Shown one piece after another: positions 35,613 through 47,933 of a DNA stretch of 64,000 nt. The notes under the pieces were generated by a model. That model ran no database searches, had not been told where the DNA came from, and saw nothing but the letters and a program-made list of their open reading frames with translations. Both the position numbers and the translations under genes were made by a program. The DNA is from Anaeramoeba flamelloides (taxonomy: Eukaryota > Metamonada > Anaeramoebidae). The stretch covers positions 3,038,001 to 3,102,000 of the forward strand of contig JANTQA010000033.1 of the NCBI GenBank assembly GCA_027625915.1, read 5' to 3'. Every line of letters starts with the position of its first letter. The first letter of the stretch is position 1.

Positions 35613-35801
35613 GTGGATTTCCTCTTCCTCAATCGTATGATCAGTAGCAATGAAACTATAACCTTTCCAAGCAGATGTAACAGAACTAAAACATGCTGAA
35701 TGTGCAATGTATCTTTCTGATGATCGTAACAGCTCCGAGCAGGGCGTACAAATTCTATCAGGTTCTGTGATCGCGGATTCAGGTCGACAATATAATGTAT
35801 T
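35613..35801 (-). other. open 63-codon frame in a GC-richer island
   Basis: Read on the minus strand the frame contains CRPESAITEPDRICTPCSEL and FSSVTSAWKGYSFIATDHT. It ends in TGA at 35612-35610 and has no ATG. Codon use and GC are unlike the surroundings. I do not recognise the product. On the plus strand, a 50-odd base stretch just upstream has good intron ends (GTAAGA at ~35560, TTTTTCAG at ~35613), so the strand of any transcript is unclear. Confidence 0.25.
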
Positions 35802-38729
35802 TCATTAGCAGATCATTTAACTTTTACATTATGTACACAAATGAGAAATCAGAAGAAGAAATCATGGACCCTGAAAAGAAAATTGTAAAAGAACAGTGTC
35901 TATGATTATTTTTTAGAGTTCAATAAAAAATAATGAATTAATATCTGGAAAAATTTGCTTTTAAATATATTTGTCAAAGATTATAAGTCAAACAATATTT
36001 GATTAAAAAAGAAGATGAATTTATTGTTATATCGTCAACAGAGTTTGTGTCTTTGTGATTTCTCAAAAAATCTTTGAAAAATTCATGTCAAACTTTTGTC
36101 AAAATAACACCAAAAGAAAAGAATATTCAAACAGGTGAGAAAGAAAATGGTTGATTACAGATTTAAACAACAGAGTTTAAATTCTTTTTTTTACGAAAAA
36201 ATAGATCAAATAACTTTCAAAAAAGTTGACGAATAGAATTGTTGTTAAATTTTATGGGAACAAATGGAAGATTGATCAAAAATTTTTTTAACTCTTTAAA
36301 AATCCTCAAAGTTTCTTGAAAATAAAAATTGAAAAAATTTAACTCGAAACAAAATCACACTCATCGATAGTCCTCGAAAACATTTCATGACTGGAGCCAT
36401 TTTAGAAACCAAAAATGAACCAAAATCATTTTTGAAAATAACATTGACAGTAAAAGTTTCTCTCAAACACTAATCAGAACTAAATTCAATCAAAGATTAT
36501 TATTGTCGAGAAGGATTTTTTCTTCAAAAGATTGAGTGTAACAACTAAAACGGAGAAAAAAAAAATTTAAAAATGTTTCAAAAAACAGTACTAGAGAAGA
36601 AATTTACGAAACGGTATGGTTGTTTTAAAAATTTTAACTCGAAGTTTTGAAAGACTTTTGCTGAAATGATAATCAAATAAAAAGCTTAATTCTTTCAATA
36701 AAAATGGAGTAGAATCCATTGTGATCGATATTATATTGTAGTTATTGAGACGATTATCATTTATAAAAATTCATAGAAAGGGGAAACAAACAGATTGATT
36801 TCAAAGAACATGATACTAACCAAAAACAAACACTCTATTCTTTAAATGTCAAAACTTTTCATTAAAATCAATAGCTTTTGGTTTAGAATTCTTTTTTTTA
36901 ATAACATAATTTCGAAAAAAAAGTGAAATAATTTCCTTAATTGAATTGATTAAAAATTGATTTAGTTTTTCCATGAGTTCTTTTTGAATTAATAAAGATC
37001 TTTTATTTTAAAAAAAATTTAAAAACTTTTTCTGTTTGATCAGATTAAAAATATTAAAAGAAGAATAAAAAGACAACTAACTTCGAAACACGAATGAAGT
37101 AAAGTGAACTGTTGACCAAATTTTATCAACTATTTTTGAATTTTTATTGAGGTTATTTGAAACTTTATTAAAGTTTTTATGTTCACCAATTGATTTTGAA
37201 TTTATTAAGAAAATTTTCATAGTTGTTCAACCTTTCAATCAATAGATCAGAAAATGGGTTGACATTGATAAATAATGATCAGGAAGCGAGTATATTTTTC
37301 CTATTTTGGTTTATCTAGTTTATTCGAAATAAATACTTCAAAAAAATTCTTATCAAAATTAATGAATAACCAAACTGTGTTGAAGAATTTATTCAAAATA
37401 AATTTTTATTCTTGTCAATTTAAAAAAAAAAAAATTAACAATTTGATCAAAACGATAAAAAAAATTATTAATTTCAAGATCTCATAAGAACCGATTGATT
37501 CACTGTCTTCTAGTCAATGGATTTATTTTTGATTTAATTTAGGAAAAAATATTTATTTACAAATTATTGAAAAGAATTATTACAGTTAAGAGAAAAATGT
37601 TGGACAGAGGAAAATAGTTGGAAAGCAATTTTAATTTTGAACATTACTGAAAATGATTTTTAATTTCAATCGTTTGTGAAATAACTAAAGAAAATAACAA
37701 TAATCGACTTATTCGAATAACGATTAATGTAATTCTACCTTTTCAAAACCTTATCTCTTATAATCTAAAGCAAGTAGAAAAATTACCCTTTTCAGAATTA
37801 ATAGTAAACTTTACTAAAACTTGGATTTTTGTTAAAATAGCATGATCTACTATTAGTTATCAACCATTCAAATGAGTATTCAACACATACCACAGATTAA
37901 TAAACTTGTAACACCATTTAAACTTGGATTTATATAAAATTCACCTAGTTATGAATAGGATTTGATTTTGAATTTTGCTAAAGTTTCCTATTAAAAATGC
38001 TGCTAAACATTTTTCTCTCAACAGTTAATTTCAAAGAACGAATTTAAACAATGAATTTTAATTTATATTTTCATTTAAGGACGAGTTAACTAAAAAAAAA
38101 TTTTGTATAAATGTATTTCAAAGGTAAATCCAAAAAATGTTAGAAAATTTTGAAATTAAAAAAAAAAATGCAAAAATCTGCTTATTAAATACTAAACGCA
38201 CTTTTTAATGTTACTTTCTGAAATGAAATTTTTGTTTTTAACACTTTTAATCCCTTTTTTCTTATTTTTTGAGGGTTCAAATTTCACATAATTTTTTAAA
38301 TAATTAGTAAAACAATTTTTAAAGGTTTAAATTTTATTCACTTTTTGATACTTTAAATTATAAAAAAATGAAATTTATTAAATATTAAAATCTTTTTTAA
38401 GGCTTTTTAAATTTTAATTCACAACCGGAAAATTACGAATTAAAACATCAGTGATTTAAACTCTGTATCCCTTGAGATCTAGAAGTGCTATAAAAAATTT
38501 TTCATTAATAGGAATTATAATTTCTTCTGGAATTATATTCTTAATTGTACAGTGATCGGAATACTACGTGTACCGTGATTATAATATCTGTTTGAAAATA
38601 TAATGCATGTTTTTTTTTTTTGTTCCAATTAAACCTCTGATTTACTACCAAATAGTAGACCTATGTTCAAATCAATTTTGAAAGTAAACTCGTTGATATT
38701 TTCAGTAAAATTTAAATTATTACTGTTAA
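35802..38729. other. gene desert, part 3
   Basis: A+T-rich sequence without supported genes. A 70-codon plus-strand frame near 37275 lacks recognisable motifs. Confidence 0.4.
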
Positions 38730-40422
38730 TTAAGAGGGTAAGTACATTTTTCATTTTTTGAGTGTCACTTTTTATACAAAACTGGATCCTTCAAATTATT
38801 TCAATGGTCAAATACTATGGCAGTTTTTGAAATCATAGAGTGGAATATATTCTAGTATATATATATTCATACCAACTAAAAAAAGACAATCAAACAAACC
38901 AAAAAATTGATTCAGAAAAAATAAATACAAATAATTTATTTCAAGCTCTTATCAATAAATTTAACACAATTACTTATTTTTAATTTTTTTTTTGTTTTTA
39001 ATTCTTCTTGAAAATAATTTTGTTTGGAAAATGTTTGAGAAACAAATTACTTTTTATTTCTAAAGAATTTCCAAAATTGGATTTAAAAATCCCTATTTTC
39101 ATTTAATTTATCTAATTCTAGTTTTAGTTCAGAAAATCAGAGATTTATTAAATTCCTCTTGAGAAGGAGGATTTATTGGACAAATTAGTTTGATTTGTTA
39201 ATTATTTATTTTGCATTAAAAAAGTAAGTACAATTTACTATTTTGAAAAATTTTAATTGTGTGAACATTACTGAAAATTATTTTTTGAGTGTCACCAGAT
39301 ATTAAAACTTTGAAACCAAAATAACATTCAATAGTCTATTACAGAAAAGATTCAAACTAATTCTGAGTTGAATTTAATCATTTTTCAATTTTTTCAACAT
39401 TTTTTATGATTAAAATTTTGGTTTTATTAAATTTGGTTTTGGATCTAGAGATGTGTTTATACGAACGATTGAAATTGATCAAACAGTAAACCAAAAAAAT
39501 ATACATGAAAAGGTGTACATTTGAAACAAATATTTTCTTTTTGAAGACCAAACACGAAAGATCACCATTCCAAATAAATTTGTTGAAATCAATTATGAAA
39601 AAAAAAAAATCAATGAAGTATATTTTCGAAGATTGGTTTCTTTTTCTACTTAGTTTGTATGAATAAAAATAATTTTTTACCTTTAATTTCTTGTCCTATT
39701 ACTATTTAATATTATTTTACAAAACTTTTTTTTGACAAATTTGCTTTCAAAATTCAATTTTAATATATTTTAATCAAACAAAACTAAAAAAAAGAATACT
39801 ATTTCAAAAATTAAAATAAAGGGGTTGAATTCTTGGAATCAAAAAACAGTCACAAAAGATTCAAATCAAAATAATTGAAAAATTAAAGAAAAAATTTCAA
39901 TCAGATTCAAAATTAATTGGAGTTCTTATTTTAATATAAAATAAATAATTATAAAATGAAACCAATTTGTCCAATAAATTCTTATTCCCTAGAAGAATTT
40001 AAACAATCTCTGATTTACTGAACAAAAACTAAAATTTGATGAATTACATGAAAATAGGATTTTTAAATGAATTTTGGAAATTCTTTAGAAATAAACAGTA
40101 ATTTATTTATCAAACATTTTCCAAACAAAATTATTTTCAAAAAGAATTAAAAATAAAACCAAATAAAGAATAAGTAATGGTATAAAATGTCACAGATCAG
40201 ATCAAGTAATAAATGATTTTTTATTTAATTTTTTTTGATCAATTTTTTCATTTTTTTGATTTCTGTTTTTTTAAGTTGGTATTGAAAAATCTTATACTAG
40301 GATATATCCAACTCTAGTATTTCGAAAAATATTAATTTCTTTCGTTAAAGAAATGATTTGAATAATTCAGTTTCACATAAATGGTGGCACTCAAAAAATT
40401 TAAAATGTACTTACCCCCTTAA
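38730..40422. mobile_element. 1.7 kb element with long inverted repeats at TTAA sites
   Basis: Both ends abut TTAA. The left end is TTAA-GAGGGTAAGTACATTTT; the right end is the inverse of GGGGGTAAGTACATTTT next to TTAA; both carry TTTTTTGAGTGYCAC inside. The arms extend, diverged, for ~450 bp, including CAAACATTTTCCAAACAAAA on the right. A further internal match to the end sequence (AAGTAAGTACAATTTAC ... TTTTTTGAGTGTCAC) lies at ~39220-39295. TTAA targeting is typical of piggyBac-like elements; no transposase is visible. Confidence 0.75.
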
Positions 40423-41983
40423 AAATTTAAATCAAAATCCTAAATAATAACTTTCTCAAGCGGAGAAAAACTTTTTAAAAAATAATTAAGGCCTTCTACA
40501 ACCATTTTTCAAGATTAAAATTCCAATGTTCTGGGCTTCAATCTAATGTGGTTAGCTTCAACCAAGTAGAAGCCCACGATCAAAGTATGTTTTTATTGGC
40601 CCAACAAAATTGGTACTGCATGGTTGAAATGTCACTAAAAAATCGATTAGTCAAGTAGTATTATTTGTTGATCTCATCAATTAAAAAGTATCTATGTATT
40701 CGGAAAAAACCCAACAATTTCAGAATAAAATCTATATTTCGAACAAATTTAAAGGTTGAATTATCAATATTCAGACAACAAAGTACAAAATATCTTTCTT
40801 AAATTTGTGGCGAAATGTAGATTAGTTGCTGAAAAATTCGTTTTTTTTTAAAAATTTAATATATAATTAATGAATTCGATTTTTTTGACAAATTATTTCC
40901 CAAATTATTAAAATATATTGATTCTACAATTAGTTTTATCAAAAGCAAACAAAACTATTCCATCTTTGTGCTTTTATCTTAATGATTAAGGGATTAATCT
41001 TTGAAAAAAATTTTTTAATTCATTTTCCAAATCTAAAAATTGAAATCCAAAATAAAGTATTCTGGTATCTGATAATTTAGATTTAGAACTTCTAAAAGTA
41101 ACTATTTTGATAATTTTTGAATTTCAAAATGAAAATTTTTTAATAGTGATCTTGAGTAAAAAATGTAATAATTTATTGTGCAATAGGATTTATAATAGAT
41201 TTTTTAGTGTCACATACGTTATTTGACTGATGACACACTTATATCATTTGTCCCCAATTATAACATATTTTTATTATAGAGAAATTTATAATGACACTAA
41301 TCCCTTCAGGGACTAGTCTCAAATAATTTTTTATAGGTAAATTTAATCGAGATTGAGAAATTTGTTTTGCCAATTACTTAGATTTAAAAAAAAAATAGAA
41401 TTAAGAGTTCTAACATTGAAAAAAACCGACTATTTTATTTATCAAAGCTCTTATGGTTAGAAAACTTAAGGTAATAAAGAAAAAATAATAAAAATAAAGT
41501 GAAAACAAAAAATCTTTTAAATAATAAAAAATATATAAATTCGGGCATCCAGTGCCCCACTTTTCGAAGTCGTGGAATACCAATTTATTAATCACAGTTT
41601 GTGGAATTTTTATCTATAATCAATAATCTTTCTATCGTGTTTTTGCTCCTCCTGTATTCAGGGGCGTGTATAGGTTTTCCATAATTCGAAAGAATTTAGT
41701 AAAATCAAGGATTTTACTCAATTCTTTCAAATCCTGGAAAACCTAAGGACAGTGGATAGTTTCTAATTGGTCATGAAAATGATAAAATTTATTTTTTATA
41801 TATTTTTTAATTATTTTTCTTCTTCTCTTTTTTTCATTTGATGATTTTTCTTTAATTACTCCTTTCTATAAATAAATAATAAATAAATAAAACCTGACTA
41901 TTTTCAATATTAAGCATATTTCGTGATAAGGATTCTTTATTTAGTTATTGGTTAAAAAAAAAAAATTAATAGAGACTAGCCCC
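40423..41983. other. intergenic with one A-type hairpin module
   Basis: Nothing coding is supported. An isolated A-type palindrome lies at 41664-41756 (TTCCATAATTCGAAAGAATT ... AATTCTTTCAAATCCTGG). Confidence 0.4.
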
Positions 41984-43383
41984 TTAAGGACTTTCGAATT
42001 TTATACTCTGTGGGGGTTGAAATACCATACAGTAAATGGTGCAAATGGTTAAAAAGTTATAGGTCTTGCTGAAAGTCAAAATATTGCAATTTTTGGAATT
42101 TTAAATGTTTTCTTGAAAATTAAAATAATATTTTGAGATTTAAAATTTAACTGAATTCCCTCAATACATTGCAAATTTTATTTATAAATTTTTTACCTAT
42201 TGATCCTGCGACTTTCGACTTTGTATTTATGTATTTCAAGAGTTTAGTGGGGTGGTATCAATATACTTTAATGGAAAGTAGAAAGTCAGAGAAGTAAGAG
42301 GTTAAAAATTAGTAATCAAAATTTGCAATGTTTTTTGAGGGAATTCAGTTAAATTTTGGATCTCCCATTGCGAAAAAAATTTGGGTCATTAAAAACAATT
42401 GGATCAGTCAAAAAATTGTTTTCGTTTTTTAAATAGTAAATATTAGCAAAATGATTTTTGATCAAAGTAAAATTTTATGAACAAATCTTACATTTAAGAA
42501 AAACCAAAGTCACTATCAATAATAATTTTCAAAGGTAAAATTAAATTGTTGCATTTTAACCTTTTAGAATTACTGTGGAACTCTAAAAAACAAAAATTGA
42601 TTTTTAATTGTAAACTTTACTAAAAATGTTGATTTTTTTTATTAGATTACATTCCAATATCAAGTTAATCATTGTTTGGGAAGACCAAAAATTAATAACC
42701 GTTTTAAATTAAGGTTTGTCTAAGGGGATTTTAAGAATTTAAATGGTTTCTGAAATCTTGATATTTCGGTATTTTGAAGTTTTGATTGTAAAACATTAGT
42801 GGAAAACAACCTCTTTTGAAAAAAAAGCTTTTTTGGAAGATTTTATTATTCAATTTGATTTAAAAGGTTATTTAAGATTAACGGTGATAAATTTGCGTTC
42901 TTTAAAAATGATAAATAGCTTATTGAATTAATAGATTTTAATATTTCCTATTAAATATTTCTCTTATGTTTAGTAAAGTTAACAATTAAAAATCAATTTT
43001 TGTTTTTTAGAGTTCCACAGTAATTCTAAAAGGTTAAAATGCAACAATTTAATTTTACCTTTGAAAATTATTATTGATAGTGACTTTGGTTTTTCTTAAA
43101 TGTAAGATTTGTTCATAAAATTTTACTTTGATCAAAAATCATTTTGCTAATATTTACTATTTAAAAAACGAAAACAATTTTTTGACTGACCCAATTGTTT
43201 TTAATGACCCAAATTTTTTTCACAATGGCTATTTCAATTATTTTAATTTTCAAGAAAACATTTAAAATTCCAAAAATTGAATATTTTGACTTTCAGCAAA
43301 ACCTATAACTTTTTAACCATTTGCATCTATTTACTGTATGGTATTTCAATCCTCACAGAGCATAAAATTCGAATAGTCCTTAA
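41984..43383. mobile_element. 1.4 kb long-inverted-repeat element at TTAA sites
   Basis: The ends are TTAA-GGACTTTCGAATTTTATA and the inverse of GGACTATTCGAATTTTATGC followed by TTAA. The arms are ~400 bp each and almost identical where intact, e.g. GAATTACTGTGGAACTCTAA near 42570 and its inverse near 43010. The left arm carries an extra palindrome (42135-42364) absent from the right arm. The element ends 40 bases before the Stealth start codon. A relative lies at 45624-46887. Confidence 0.82.
42135..42364. mobile_element. small inverted-repeat element nested in one arm
   Basis: Its ends are GAGATTTAAAATTTAACTGA and the inverse of GAGATCCAAAATTTAACTGA, with CATTGCAAATTTT further in on both sides. 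The right arm of the host element runs through without it, which shows this is a later insertion. Confidence 0.75.
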
Positions 43384-43423
43384 ATAACGAAAAAATAATT
43401 CATTTTTTGATTATTTTATCAGA

Positions 43424-44753
43424 ATGATAACGTGCACTAAATATCAAAAATCAATTATTGTGCTGGCTTCCTTCGTGATCCTGGTAATAGTTTCTTCAAA
43501 TGGTGGTCGGTCCAAAAAACAAGGAACAAACCCAAAAGTGAATCTTTTTGATCTCAATCAAGTTGAAAAAATGGAAAATGCAATCAATAAAATTGAATTT
43601 GAATTGAAAAAAAAAAGATTTGCAATTGAAAAACTGAAGTTTGGAATTGAAAAAAAAAAAAAAGAAAATGAAAAATTAGATATGACAAACGAAAAAGACA
43701 AAAAACTGTTTGAGAAAGCAAAAATTGAAATCGAAAAATTGGAACGTGAAATTTCAGAAATCGAAAAAGAAAAAAACGATCAAGAAAAAGAACTTGAAAA
43801 AGTAAAAAGAAATTACAATATTATCAAGGACATAGTAACTGATGAAGGAAAAATCGATGTGGTTTTCACCTGGGCGGGGATAAAAAAAACGATGAGCAGC
43901 AGGAATCGGTACAATTACGAATTGCAGTTTTCTCTGAGATCTGTGCACAAGTATATGCCATGGGTGAACAAAATTTACACCATTGATCAACCCCGACAAA
44001 GACTACCCGTACTGGATCAAAGAGGAATACTCTGGCAAGGTAATAGTCTACGATCGGTGTCAACTGATCAATAATCCTGATCATTGTCCAACCAATAATA
44101 ACTTTGCAGTTGTTGCAGGGCTACATCAGATCGCGGGTCTAACAAACAAGTTTATCCTCTTTGACGACGACATGTTCATTAACCAACCACTTACCCCTGA
44201 TTACTTTTTCACAGAAAACGATCTTCCTCGTGTTTTCCAATTTAGCAGAAGAATGCAAATATATCAAAACAACACCGAGTTTACCGACATTCAACGCCCA
44301 AAATATAAATTTGCAAAGTACACACATCTCCCCACGCCCATGAGAAGAGACTTTATTGTAAGGTTTCACCAGGATTATCCAGAGTATTTAGAACTTGTGC
44401 AGTCTCATTACAAAAGAAGATACAAAGCATTAAGTGAAGAATTTTCAATGATTTATTATGAGTATTTCAGAGAGAAAGACTGGATGCTCCAAGAACCATT
44501 GTCGAAGGGTAAATTTTATCAAATCTCACATAAACATCCAACGGATATAACACAACAATTCAACAGAATATATATCAAGTTAACAACTAAAGATATTAAT
44601 GCTTTTAATTGTAACGACGATTTCTCATCTAATCAGGAAATATATAGCAAACAAAAGAAAGTGTTATGGAATTTTTATAATAAATTGTATCCTGAAACAC
44701 CAGATTATGAAATACCAAATCCTGACCATGAAAAATATTCAGAATTTTTTTAA
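43424..44753 (+). CDS. Stealth-family phosphotransferase, one frameshift
   Basis: Residues 1-28 form an N-terminal signal anchor (SIIVLASFVILVIV), ~48-140 a charged coiled coil, then Stealth conserved regions: CR1 IDVVFTW (~144), CR2 LQFSLRSVHKYMPWVNKIY and, in the next frame, NNNFAVVAGLHQIAGL with FDDDMFINQPLTPDYFF; CR3 around LPTPMRRDFIVRFHQDYPEY; CR4 NCNDDFSSN near the end. Stealth enzymes (GNPTAB, bacterial capsule transferases) move hexose- or HexNAc-1-phosphate to sugar acceptors, here probably in the secretory pathway. The frame changes once, near 43980 (after KIYT, before INPDKDYPYWIKEEY), in CR2. No intron fits, so it is a mutation, an assembly error or an unusual shift. Full length would be ~442 residues. 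AATAAA follows at ~44780. Confidence 0.85.
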
Positions 44754-45623
44754 CAATTTTTTATAATTTTTAAATATCTCGAATAAATTTTTTTTTTTTA
44801 TAATTAAGAAAATTGTTTCACCTTTTCAAATCATTTTTATGTTCTAATGTATTTTTTTTTATTTGTATTTCGAATCAGCCTTAAAATACCTCCAATCCCA
44901 AATAATCAATTATTTTTCAGTGTAATATTTTTGATTGTTGGAAAATAGCCCAACCTAACATCAAGGTTACCTTTATTCCCTCACACGTGTAAATAAGGGA
45001 TGTTGTAAAAAAAATAGAGTTTTTACAATTTTAGAGATAAATAAAGAGTTCCATGTATTTATCCAAATTTTGGTAATAGTAAAACAAAATACCCGTTTTG
45101 ATTTTTGAGACCCAAATGGATTTTCAATATAAAATCGCTTGGCACGTACCAATACTTTGTTTCAAAAGTGTTTTTTTTTTAAAATTTGAAAGATTGTTGT
45201 TTGCAAAACAATTTTTTGATTAAATTTTTTTAAGTCTATTAAGATACAGTCAGTTCCACTTTTAAGGGAGTAGCTACACCATAAGACATGATAAAAATTT
45301 GAGAGAGATGAGATAAGAACATTTTATTTTAGTGGCGTGTGATCGTAGATTCTCTAAAAATTTTTTTAAAAAAATTATTTGATATTTTTTTTTAGTAATG
45401 TTCAACAATTAAAAAAAAGAGATTATTTTGATAAAATAGTTTGTTTTTTTTTTTATTTTTTTTTTAAAATAAACTTAATTCCATTAATTTGGGCTCAGTT
45501 TAAACAGTTGGAAAAATAACAATTACATGATTTACATCCAATTGGAAATTAATTTTAATTCAACAAACTATTTCATTTTTTGTCTTTTTTGTTTTTATTT
45601 TCATTTTCTATTTCTGAAGTTAC

Positions 45624-46887
45624 TTAAGGACTATCGGAATTTTATGCTCTGTGGGCATTGAAATACAATGCAGTAAATAGATTAAGAACTTTAAAATACA
45701 ATGAATTGAGGGAAAGTCAAAATATTGCCAATTTTTAGCATTTTAAGATTTTGACTAAAATCATTTATTGATCCAAAAACTTTTTGAAAAATCCCAACAA
45801 AGCAAGGCAAAAATAAAAAGCTATTTTTTTTGATATTGGGAAAACGCCACTCCACTTTCTTTTCAAATGGGTGGCTACACTCACAACCAACTCTAACATA
45901 CTTCAATATAAAGTGGAGTGACATTTTCCCAATATCATTTTGGAACACGAAAATTTTGTGAGAAAATTTTTGGATTTGCCCAAGGGAATTTTTTTTTCAA
46001 TTTCGTGAAGGATCAGAAATTTTAGCAATGCTATTTTGAAGTCTTGAATTTGTTTTGTGCTTTAAATAATTTACAAAATAGTTTTTTTTTTGTTTATTTT
46101 TTGTTCTAACTTTTAAAATTTTTTTTTAATTTGCAAAAACACAAAGCATTTTTTTAAAGGAACACAAAACTATCAAGTGGGATTTTATATTTTGGGTTTG
46201 TTGTGTAGAAAGGGCAATAGAAACAACAATTAAAATCCCTTTTCCCAACACAAAAAGATCGAAGTAATTACCATTAAAGACTAAAATTTCTCTATTTTAC
46301 CAATTCATCAAGTTTGTGGTTGAGATAGCATTACAAAAGTAAAAAATTTTGAAGGCACCTGTCTAAAGGAATGCTTGTTAAGTTTCTCAAACCACCACCT
46401 AATGTTAAACAACCCAATCAGTTGATTTCGAGGTATTGTTACTTTGTTGGGAGAATTACTCTACTACCCCTAACAAAACTCTCAATAAAAGGAAAGGAAA
46501 TAGAATGTGTTTCAAGATCCCAAAGATCGAAAAAAAAAAAAAAAAAGTCCAGAAACCTAATCAAAACACTTAGCTTTTAAATACCCAACGACACAAAATT
46601 AACCCATAAAAAAATTTTCAGCATCAAAAAAACCAATTTAGAGACACCAGAGAAGAAAGCAAGGAATTCATAATTTTTTCAAGAATACTATCAAGATTTG
46701 TCAAGAGAAAATAACAAAAATGTTAAATTCAACCTAAAAATGGATTTGCCAAACTCAAAAATTTCCAAAAAAAAACCTAAATTTTAAGTTAGCAAGATCT
46801 ATAAGATCAAGTTTCTTTTAAGCCAATAAATATGTTTCTACACTTAAAAATAGTATCCACTGAGCATAAAATTCTGATAATCCTTAA
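45624..46887. mobile_element. 1.26 kb element at TTAA sites, relative of 41984-43383
   Basis: The left end TTAA-GGACTATCGGAATTTTAT matches that of the 41984 element; the right end is the inverse of GGATTATCAGAATTTTATGC next to TTAA. The interior differs: a palindrome with GGAGTGACATTTTCCCAATA at ~45830-45950 and a ~70-codon open stretch with no recognisable motif. Confidence 0.7.
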
Positions 46888-47387
46888 TCTGTTTCGTTAG
46901 ATCTGAAAATTTTTTATAGGGTTGATAGAATGGTTACAGTTGAGTTTCTTAAATTGAAAAATTCACATACAACCGGTGCATGGTATCTTATCATTTGATC
47001 GATCAACCATTGTTGGTGTAATTTTAACAAATCAACCAATATATTTTTTGTTCAAACTCTTTCATTTCAGCTCGTTTCCTTATTTTGGACACACTTGTTT
47101 TGATTTTTTATTTTATATTGTTTTCTTATATTTGGATGAAAACGATTACTTAAAAAACCATGAATAATATATAACTTAAATGTGGTTTTATATTAGGTTT
47201 GGAAAAATATAGTAAATTGAGTTTTTGTTTGCCTATTTTTGATTTTAGATATTTCCAAATTTTTAGGAATGGGGTTTTGTTTTTTTTTTTTGGAGATGAT
47301 AATTTCAGATTCTTTGAATAAAACTTATGGCTATTTTGTGGTTTAAACTTTGGTAACATATAATCACCTTTACTTCTCATATTCCAC

Positions 47388-47589
47388 TACAGTCAGTTTC
47401 ACTTTTAAGGCACAAACTTTCAACGAAATTTTGGGCACAAAAAAATCTCAAATTAAAGCACAATTTTTTGGAATTTTAATTTTTACAATTTATTTTTACT
47501 AGAATTTGAATTTTGTGCCTTAATTTGAGATTTTTATTGTGCCTTAAATTTCGTTGAAAGTTTGTGCCTTAAAAGTGAAACTGACTGTA
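47388..47589. mobile_element. family A TA-flanked MITE, copy 2
   Basis: TA-CAGTCAGTTTCACTTTTAAG at the left and its perfect inverse plus TA at the right. The whole ~200 bp folds on itself. Confidence 0.88.
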
Positions 47590-47838
47590 AACACAACGAT
47601 TTAAAATCCCAACAAGTAATAATTTGACTTAATTATTCTTTTTTTGGAATCTTCTAGCTATTTAAGTCCCATTTATGTTTCCTTTTATGATTCTCTCAAT
47701 TGTAATAGTGTTGTTCTTTTTAAACAAAATCCATTAATCCAAAATGCAACTAATAAAAAAATATTTCTAATTGCTTTCTGTTGTCAGGATTAAAAAAATC
47801 TCAAAAATGAAGAAAATTGAAAAAATATTAAAATTAAA

Positions 47839-47933
47839 TGCCACAATAGAATGTTGAGATAAGGATAAAAGAGAAGTCATTCAACATTCAAAACACTATT
47901 TTGAGCAATTCAACTCAACATTCTATTGTGGCA
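47839..47933. repeat. 95 bp perfect-ended inverted repeat
   Basis: TGCCACAATAGAATGTTGAG and its inverse form the ends. It shares its ends and downstream flank with 13314-13410. Confidence 0.7.

Noticed and set aside
45691-45948. 85-codon minus-strand frame
   Set aside because: Covers a palindrome inside the TTAA element; no recognisable domain.
46371-46580. 69-codon frame in the TTAA element at 45624
   Set aside because: No transposase or other motif; ends in a Lys run from an A tract.
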